A program made the position numbers and the translations under genes. This document shows positions 57,468-64,000 of a stretch of 64,000 nucleotides of DNA, in pieces (position 1 is the stretch's first letter; each line of letters opens with the position of its first letter). The notes under the pieces are model-generated. The model saw nothing but the letters and a program-made list of their open reading frames with translations. It did not search any database and was not told the DNA's origin. Source of the stretch: Micrasema longulum (Eukaryota; Arthropoda; Insecta; Trichoptera; Brachycentridae); the NCBI GenBank assembly GCA_022494885.1, contig JAGVSM010003434.1, forward strand, positions 177,916-241,915. The letters are read 5' to 3'.

Positions 57468-57652
57468 AAAAAAGAAAAGAAATATTTGCGTTCTTATAAT
57501 TGACGTAAATATTTAATTTTTAGCGCCATTTTCAACGAGTTGTAAATAACTCACTATTAGAAAATGGTAATCAAGTTGGGGTAGAGTGGGATTTGAACCA
57601 CGGACCTTTGATCCGTGAGTCCGAGACACTAGCCACGAGACCACAACCCGAT
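57468..57652 (-). repeat. tRNA-derived SINE, family B, copy 2
   Basis: Same structure as copy 1, 0.7 kb away in the same orientation, with GGTCCGTGGTTCAAATCCCA as B box. Tail GAACGCAAATATTTCTTTTC. Confidence 0.88.
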
Positions 57653-57939
57653 TCTTTTTATTTTTTACCTGAATCATCTGAAAAACTTGACTTTAAAACT
57701 GAGTCTTTATATGAGATTCAATGTACCAAAGTTTGGTCTAAATTTTAAGAGGCGTAATCTGCCAGTCGAAAAATAATTATAATAGTTTAGATGCATAAAA
57801 CTTTTAAGTGTATTTTTCAATAGAAATACCTTAAAAAATAACCGTTTTTTTGCATGTTTTTTTTTGATTGCGCGATTTTCAAATGGCTCAATCGTACGAT
57901 TTTCTTACTTTTTATGAGACCACACCCCTAAAATAAATA

Positions 57940-58020
57940 TTTGCGTTATTACGATTTATTGAAATATTTCCATTTTGGGGACCATTTTCAATAAGTTGTA
58001 AATAACACACTTTTTATATA
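57940..58020 (-). repeat. tRNA-derived SINE, family B, tail fragment
   Basis: Contains TGTGTTATTTACAACTTATT and GGAAATATTTCAATAAATCG on the minus strand. The tRNA head is missing. Confidence 0.6.
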
Positions 58021-58529
58021 TTTATTTATGTATATATTTTTTTGTTTATTCACACAAAAATATATATCAGAAAAAAATAATAATCTCTAAGTTCAGTCAT
58101 ATCTCTCCACTTCTTCGGGAATGACACTGACTACGTTTTACACCGAGGGTGGAATACAAAACTCTCTTGGCTTATGTATCAAGTTATGATGTTGCACCTT
58201 GAATCCGCAGCCTATATTATGCAGGTTATGTGCAGTTCTGTATGTAGGCACATAATAAATGCACAATATATTTATTACAATGTGCAACTATATGACCAAT
58301 ATTCAGAAGTAGATTTATTTTTAATAATACGTATCACATTTATATTTTTAGTAATATTGTAAATTGCGTATGATTAGTTATGTATAATCTTTATATGACA
58401 ACACTTACAATAACAATATACTGTGGAAGTCTTTAATTGGACTTTATGATAAGTATTTATAGTATAATTGTATTTTATACATTTATAAATGTCTGTTGGC
58501 TTTCCAATGAAATAAATAAAAAAATCATT

Positions 58530-58800
58530 CCACAACTCTGCTCCGGAGTATCTAAGGGAACTATGCATTCTAGATGAGCTAGCTGACTTACGGCGTTACG
58601 CTTAGATCAGCTACGTCTACGGCGAGAGGAAAAGTTAGTATACCTCTACGCAAACAGCGCACTAAATTCGGTGAACGTGGATTTGCAGTCGCTGGTCCTA
58701 TGGCATGGAATGCTTTCCTAGCAGAGTTGTGAGGTGTTAGAGTGAAATGATGTTTCGGAAAAAACTTAGAACCCCCTTGTTCTTTAAATCATTTGAATAA
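58530..58800 (+). pseudogene. LINE ORF2 C-terminal remnant (Jockey/CR1 type)
   Basis: Reads APEYLRELCILDELADLRRY, then with frame shifts VPLRKQRTKFGERGFAVAGP and MAWNAFLAEL. The motif GERGFAVAGP.AWN.LP.EL is the hallmark tail of these elements. Several stops. Confidence 0.75.
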
Positions 58801-59177
58801 ATCTGTAGCATGTAATAACAAAATAAATTGTTTTACTTAAATTACAAATTTAAAAGTTTCAATTAAATTTATTTATCGATAGAATCACTTTGTTAAGTGT
58901 CCTTGAGGTATTATGTTACGAAAATGGCGCTGTATAAGTTATCTATAATATTAACGTATTCCTAATTCTACGAGACCAAGGGCCCTGTGTTGAGTTGGGA
59001 TACAAAAAAATAGAAAGTAGCATTAAATAATACTACAAATAAAAGTTAATACATAAATATAAATTTCAATAAATATCTAGACAACACGCTTAATAGTACT
59101 ATAATTAAATCTATGCAATGTCTCGCAGGAGTCTCCTGCAATGATCTCTTTCCTTAGACAAAATCCAAACTTATACA

Positions 59178-59278
59178 GTATTAGAAAGTGGGTAATAAGT
59201 TGTGGTAGAGTCAAGTCGAACTTCGGACCTCTGATCCGTGAGTACGCGATACTAGCCACGGGACCACAACCCGGTTCA
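59178..59278 (-). repeat. tRNA-derived SINE, family B, truncated copy
   Basis: GAACCGGGTTGTGGTCCCGT A box and GGTCCGAAGTTCGACTTG B-box region on the minus strand; the 3' part ends at CACTTTCTAATAC. Confidence 0.75.
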
Positions 59279-59890
59279 AACTATTTACACCTAGTTAAAA
59301 TTATTGCATAATGTCGATATATGGATATGGAAAAAAAACCTATTTCTAATGTTTATAACATGATAATAGGTTATTATTGAATATCTACAATGTTCCTTCG
59401 AATACATTAATATCGTGTTTTTTCATGAATAATAAAGCCTATTCCACATTTCTATGTATCCCGAGGCAATCCAACACCTGCCATTTTAGGTGAACCTTTT
59501 AGGTCCGGTAGTCCTTAGTGACGGTCTGTGCACCACATGGTCCTCGTATTTAGAGAAAGAAGAATAACAAAAACACGACAACAACGCAAAGATGGAGTTT
59601 TGACAAAATAATCGTAAAATAATGGCGTTAGGCTGAAATGTTCAACTCAAATTATTGGCACATTGAAAATGAAATGGTCAAAATTTGTTCATCTAGCCCC
59701 AAAAAAAAAACAGGATATAAAAACAGCGGTTTCGTATGTAATAATTGATAACACTACTGTTATTACATTATTTATCTTCTCACTTCGAAGCCCCATGAGA
59801 AGCTTTTTGATAATCTTGCATCGCCTTATTAGGGAGTTAACACAAATCGGATATATCAGAAAACATGACACAATCCTAATTATGGGAATT

Positions 59891-59948
59891 TATACTATGC
59901 AGCCCATTGATTTATTAATACTGTATTAATACTGAACTGTAAGTGTAT
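59891..59948. repeat. Hairpin with 17-bp perfect arms
   Basis: CATTGATTTATTAATAC and GTATTAATAAATCAATG flank a spacer of about 23 bases that itself repeats GTATTAATAC. Confidence 0.7.
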
Positions 59949-60235
59949 TAATAAATCAATGATGCAGCCGCTTCTGATGTTCAAATAATCCTACAAAACT
60001 TGAAAAAAATTGTAGTAAACATGGACACAATACGAGAATATCAGAAAAATATCATATTCAACCTTTTAAAACGAAACAAGGACAGTCGAGACTAATAAAC
60101 CAGGGACTGAAATTATACAATAAACTACTAGACAAAGCCAAACAAAAGATTCAGACAACCTTTACAAATATGTTAAAAATATTATTATTAACTGTAGAAT
60201 ATGAATTTTAAAAGTAAAAATATTTGGTTAAATGT
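59940..60235 (+). pseudogene. LINE ORF2 tail, partner of 5,201-5,470
   Basis: Reads NMDTIREYQKNIIFNLLKRN in one frame, and SRLINQGLKLYNKLLDKAKQ then KIQTTFTNMLKILL. It is the plus-strand sister of the 5.2-kb remnant. Confidence 0.6.
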
Positions 60236-60610
60236 ATTAATCCGTAAGGGTTTATTAATAAATTTTAAAATAAAAAATAAAAAATATATTGATCAAGTTC
60301 GCTTCCTAGTTTGAGCGTGGGGCATCCACAAAAAAGCTTCCAGACTTATTGGTACAAGTGTCAAGGGCCAGTTGCACCAAAAATTTGTCTTAATAAACAA
60401 AATGTTATGCAAACCAACTAATTTTGTAAATTTTGATAGATATTTTTACTGTTCAGTAACTTTGAGGCGATTTCTTACAAAAGAGCTGCATTATTTTATT
60501 TTTTTTAGGATCCAGTAGCCTTTGGTCTCCTCAAATTATTGTACTCGTAAGGCTTTCAAAAAGATACTAGCGTAATCTTGGTTCTTATATTATTGATTTG
60601 ATAAATGTCT

Positions 60611-60665
60611 TATTTTACCACCGTTTGATAGTCTTAAAAATGGTCTATCAAACGGTGGTAAAATA
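60611..60665. repeat. Hairpin with 21-bp perfect arms and 13-base loop
   Basis: TATTTTACCACCGTTTGATAG (60,611-60,631) and its exact complement (60,645-60,665). It lies about 170 bases downstream of the possible MASFQ exon on its strand. Confidence 0.9.
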
Positions 60666-60835
60666 TGTATAAAACTATTGTATTTTGTATAATACACGAT
60701 AAAGTTGAGTCGTGGGGTGTCTCACTCATTTCTCCAAGACAATTGACACGAAGTTCGGCGCGTGGGGTGGCGGGGGCGGGGGCCAGGGGTGCAGCTGTCG
60801 CCCATCACCTGCCCTTATATTGTTTAACTACTTAC

Positions 60836-60851
60836 CTTGGAAGGAAGCCAT
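60836..60851 (-). CDS. Possible tiny first coding exon (MASFQ)
   Basis: Minus-strand TACAATGG start, then GCT TCC TTC CAA G and a consensus GTAAGT donor. It leaves phase 1, exactly what the cyclin D terminal exon at 51,245 needs, so direct splicing would give MASFQDADFMYVPPSL. The roughly 250 bases upstream are less AT-rich than their surroundings. Seen: start, donor and phase. Inferred: that it is transcribed at all. It may belong to another gene or be chance (one in three phases fits). Confidence 0.25.
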
Positions 60852-61689
60852 TGTACGGGGAGCACGACGGTTGTTTACCTCTTATCGAAAACAGGGACCG
60901 AAAATCAACAAGCGCCGATGGCAGGACGGAGTATCGGGAACGGTTCGGGAGCACGGTCATTGTTGAAATTTCAATCGTAATCACAATGGTTATTAAAAAA
61001 TTGAAAGTCGGTACATTCTTACATTCGATTCGAGCTACGGAGGGGTGACATTTATTCGTTTTTGCCGCACATCTCAAAGATATCGTCGGGATCGTAGAAC
61101 AACGACGGGTGTGCGAAAAATTCGACATTGACTTTCTTTTATATTTGATGTTGAAAAAGTTATATAAAGGCTTTTTTCCGGGTTTGATTTTTTTTATATA
61201 CAAGTATCAAATGGTATACTTGTGTACTTTTCAAGTTGTGACATAAAGCGTCAAAAAAATAATTAAACCGCTCTCACGTAAAGTTAAACTTTCATTAATA
61301 ACTTTAGAATAACTTTCTTATATTCTTAATCCGCCCGGACACAGAGAAGAAAATGATAAAGCTTAATAAACGTGTATAAAAAGGCATCGTATAGAATACG
61401 TAAGGTTAAGTAAAATTAATTAATAGCATATACTCGTAAGTTCTTTGTGGGCAAGAAAATAAGCTGAGCAGTGGTTAGAAAAGTTTTTTTTGTCAACATT
61501 CTTCAGTTATAAGTGCTTTTTTAGTCTGATGCATTTATTAGTATTATGTATTAGGTAAAACTACAAAAGGAGAATTCTTCGCAAAATCTGTGGTGAAAAA
61601 AGACGAAATGATGAATCCTACAACATTTGTAAAGTCCCTGTTGTCTCAACACATATGGGACCTCAAACTAATAGCGACTCTATTAGGAT

Positions 61690-61985
61690 ATTATAGCAAT
61701 TACGAAGGCTATCTTTATCGGTACATACCGATACGGTATACTTAACTTCTGTACTATCTCTATCTACGTCGGTATGTTCTACTGACTTATCATCTCGACG
61801 TCATATGATCGAATCCAACCAATAAATGACGCCAAAATTAAAAATAGTTTTAATTCATATTTTAAATGGGCTACTGTGATAAAAAGTGGCCACTTCAAAG
61901 CGATTTTAAACTAAAATAAATCCCAATTCATGCCAAAAATGCTCGCTTGAATATGATTTTTATACTTTTGACAATTACCAAGACT
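61690..61985 (-). repeat. Dispersed repeat, copy 2 (inverted partner at 100-415)
   Basis: Reverse-complement partner of 100-415, carrying GTATACTTAACTTCTGTACT and AATGCTCGCTTGAA. No open frame is shared between the two copies, so it looks like a non-coding element or an untranslated transposon end. Confidence 0.75.
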
Positions 61986-62164
61986 GTATTTATCTTCCGA
62001 GAGATTACGAAGATAAACCACTGACTTTGTTTTACTTTTGGTGTTCCTTTTTTTCATTTGATAAAAAAACGGGCACAACTTATGTTAATACTTAAATTTA
62101 ATTGTATCTGTATGCATATAAAATAAACGTATTTATTTTAACTATAGTGGACTGAATAAGCCCG

Positions 62165-62340
62165 TAAATAAATAAATAATAAATAAGGCTCGATTTGGGC
62201 TGTAGCGACATCGAGGAAAAAGAAGAATAATTACAATACACTCGTCCCATCTGAAGAAGGGACTTTTAGTCCCACAGAGCTGGGAATTATGTCTCAAATG
62301 TACGATAAACTTATGTATGTAATTAAATAAATTTATTACA
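62165..62340 (+). repeat. Probable LINE 3' tail
   Basis: GGCTCGATTTGGGCTGTAGC, GACATCGAGGAAAAAGAAGA and an AATAAAT-rich end have the look of a non-LTR 3' terminus; there is no frame upstream to confirm it. Confidence 0.35.
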
Positions 62341-62499
62341 AACTTTTTATTTATTGTATAAGGTAATTCAACAAAGATACATACTTGAAAACATACGATT
62401 TGAAGGTATTCGTCGATACAATTTCACATGCATAAATACATATCTTAAATAACAAAATTACACAAAATTGATAAAATTACATTTGTGTTCCTTTTTTAA

Positions 62500-64000
62500 A
62501 CATTTTTCAAATTTCTTAGACAGTATACAATAAAAAATAAGTTTTACGTGTGTAATTATTAACTAAGATTTATTCCTCACAGGTTCTGATTACTATTAAG
62601 TGCATGAGTCGATCGACCTTAGAATAGGACTCAATGGCGATATGTTTGATGATCGTGTGATAGTCGATTCGCGGTCGATAAAACAATAAAAAAGGAAGTT
62701 CATGGTTTATTGACGAATATTTAACAAGTCCGTTGACCGACCTCGGCAACTAAATACTGTTGACAGTTTAGTTTCATAAATGTGCCGCGTGTACATTTTA
62801 TAATTGCGAAGACATCGACAAGGTGCCTCTTCCCTAAGACGAATTTAATAATGTCGGTCATTATCCAAAACGATCGAGTGTGACACGACCGGAGGAGTTT
62901 GTTAATTAAGCGTCTGGTGACCTGCCTTCACGCCGCGAGGACAGTTGGTTAAACGGATAACTGGAGTCCAACTGACGGCGCACAAAGGTAGCGGTAAGAA
63001 CAAGAATAGGGCGAAAATAGACAAGGGCAACACACCCTGAAGATGAGAGGGCCGGACAAACAACAGGGTCAAATTTACGAAAAAAAAAAACACAAAATAT
63101 AAGTCCACATTTTTCGGATTTCAATGAAACGGATGCGTCTAATAATCAAACATAGATGCATCTAAGATAATCTGGACATCATTATGACCCAAAATGGACT
63201 GTGACTTGCACAAACAAAATAGACAAAAATGCAAAATTAAAATATTGTAAAACATATTATTACTATCACATTATCCGGGCGGATAAAGAATACAGTTCTG
63301 TGGCAATGTCGGATTACGTTCGGCTGTATTTGGGTTCATATATTCATAATTACATGTTTAAAAAATAGCCCAATTAGAGATAATGGATTGTTGTGCATTC
63401 AAATAAATAGTAGTGTTTCTACGTCACAAAACGTAAGTACGCGACCTAGAACAAGTGGTAACATCTTAATTCCAAAATTAAAAACAACTACAGCACAACA
63501 TCATTATACTTACAGAGGAATATTTTTCTTTAATGAAAATGAGCAAAGAAAATAAAAAGTGCCGTCAGGAAAACAACTTATTTAAGAAAGAAGTGAAAAA
63601 TTATATATTTTTTTTTTTGTGTAGCACTGATTAAAAACACCATTCTTTTTTTTTGCAATTTATATGTTATCCTAAAAATATTAATAATTAAAAATAAAAT
63701 ATTCAAATTATTGTAAGACGTCACTCCCCATTATGTTCACAAGAATTGTTTTTTCTTTTACGTAATGGGAAACGTTAATGTAAATTACGTATTGAATTTA
63801 TATAAAATATGTATTTAGTTGTAATATTGTATACTTATATTTGTTTATCTGAATAAAAAAAAACACTAGACTGATTTTGTGATTTGTTGACTACAGTTAG
63901 TATTTCTAAGATCTTTCATATTTATATTTTTGTAATTCTTTTATAGTTTATAAGTTAAAGTTCCTAAAGCGTACATGGAAGAACTGTTTCTATTTGTAAA
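62500..64000. other. No gene recognised
   Basis: 62.5-63.1 kb is less AT-rich and contains a possible plus-strand donor (AAAGGTAGCGGTAAGAAC), but no supported exon. 63.3-64.0 kb is hAT-like repeat material shared with 23.7-24.6 kb (GATTACGTTCGGCTGTA, TTTTGTGATTTGTTGACTA). I see nothing else I can support. Confidence 0.5.

Noticed and set aside
60665..61048. Plus-strand open frame of 127 codons and overlapping frames
   Set aside because: Overlapping frames in a locally GC-rich stretch; no family resemblance. The minus-strand ATG-plus-donor is the only reading with any support.
1..64000. CRISPR arrays, riboswitches, operons, prokaryotic terminators
   Set aside because: The window is intron-containing animal DNA; no regularly spaced repeats or bacterial gene structure are present.

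Overview
This window is eukaryotic nuclear DNA, almost certainly from an insect. Moth or butterfly is my best guess, but the sequence does not prove it. Short GC-rich coding exons with GT-AG splice sites sit in AT-rich introns packed with small transposons, SINEs and LINE scraps. There is no operon structure and no prokaryotic or viral gene.

Minus strand, 45,097 down to about 9,140: one large gene whose spliced exons form a THO complex subunit 2 (THOC2/Tho2) protein. I reconstructed 25 exons by hand. Every splice phase agrees from the ATG at 45,097 to codon 1,427, with no frameshift or in-frame stop. The last exon, near 9.2 kb, is uncertain. THOC2 is the large scaffold of the THO/TREX complex, which couples transcription to mRNA processing and export. 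The N-terminal part and the Tho2 core are well conserved; the tail is basic, low-complexity and spread over small exons separated by introns of up to about 8.5 kb.

Minus strand, 51,245 to 50,939: the last coding exon of a D-type cyclin, recognised by a VPPSL motif and the terminal TPTDV motif. The two halves of this exon lie in different frames, so the assembly probably lacks one base there, or the copy is damaged. The repeat-poor stretch from about 46.9 to 49.6 kb fits its 3' untranslated region. The cyclin box exons are not in the window. A tiny possible first exon at 60,836-60,851 has the right phase to splice to the terminal exon, but this is only a suggestion.

Everything else is mobile DNA: a deleted Tigger/pogo element with intact ends and TA duplications (9,811-10,666); a family of roughly 0.95-1 kb pogo-like non-autonomous elements (three near-complete copies); a roughly 400-bp MITE family with GAGGAAGTTCAG ends; hAT-like MITEs; mariner transposase relics; several LINE 3' ends; two tRNA-derived SINE families plus another tRNA-like head; and long fold-back elements. 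Several insertions are nested, and their order can be read directly. I found no convincing novel gene system. The most interesting items are the cyclin D frame break, the possible alternative promoter/exon, two perfect palindromes and the nested insertions.
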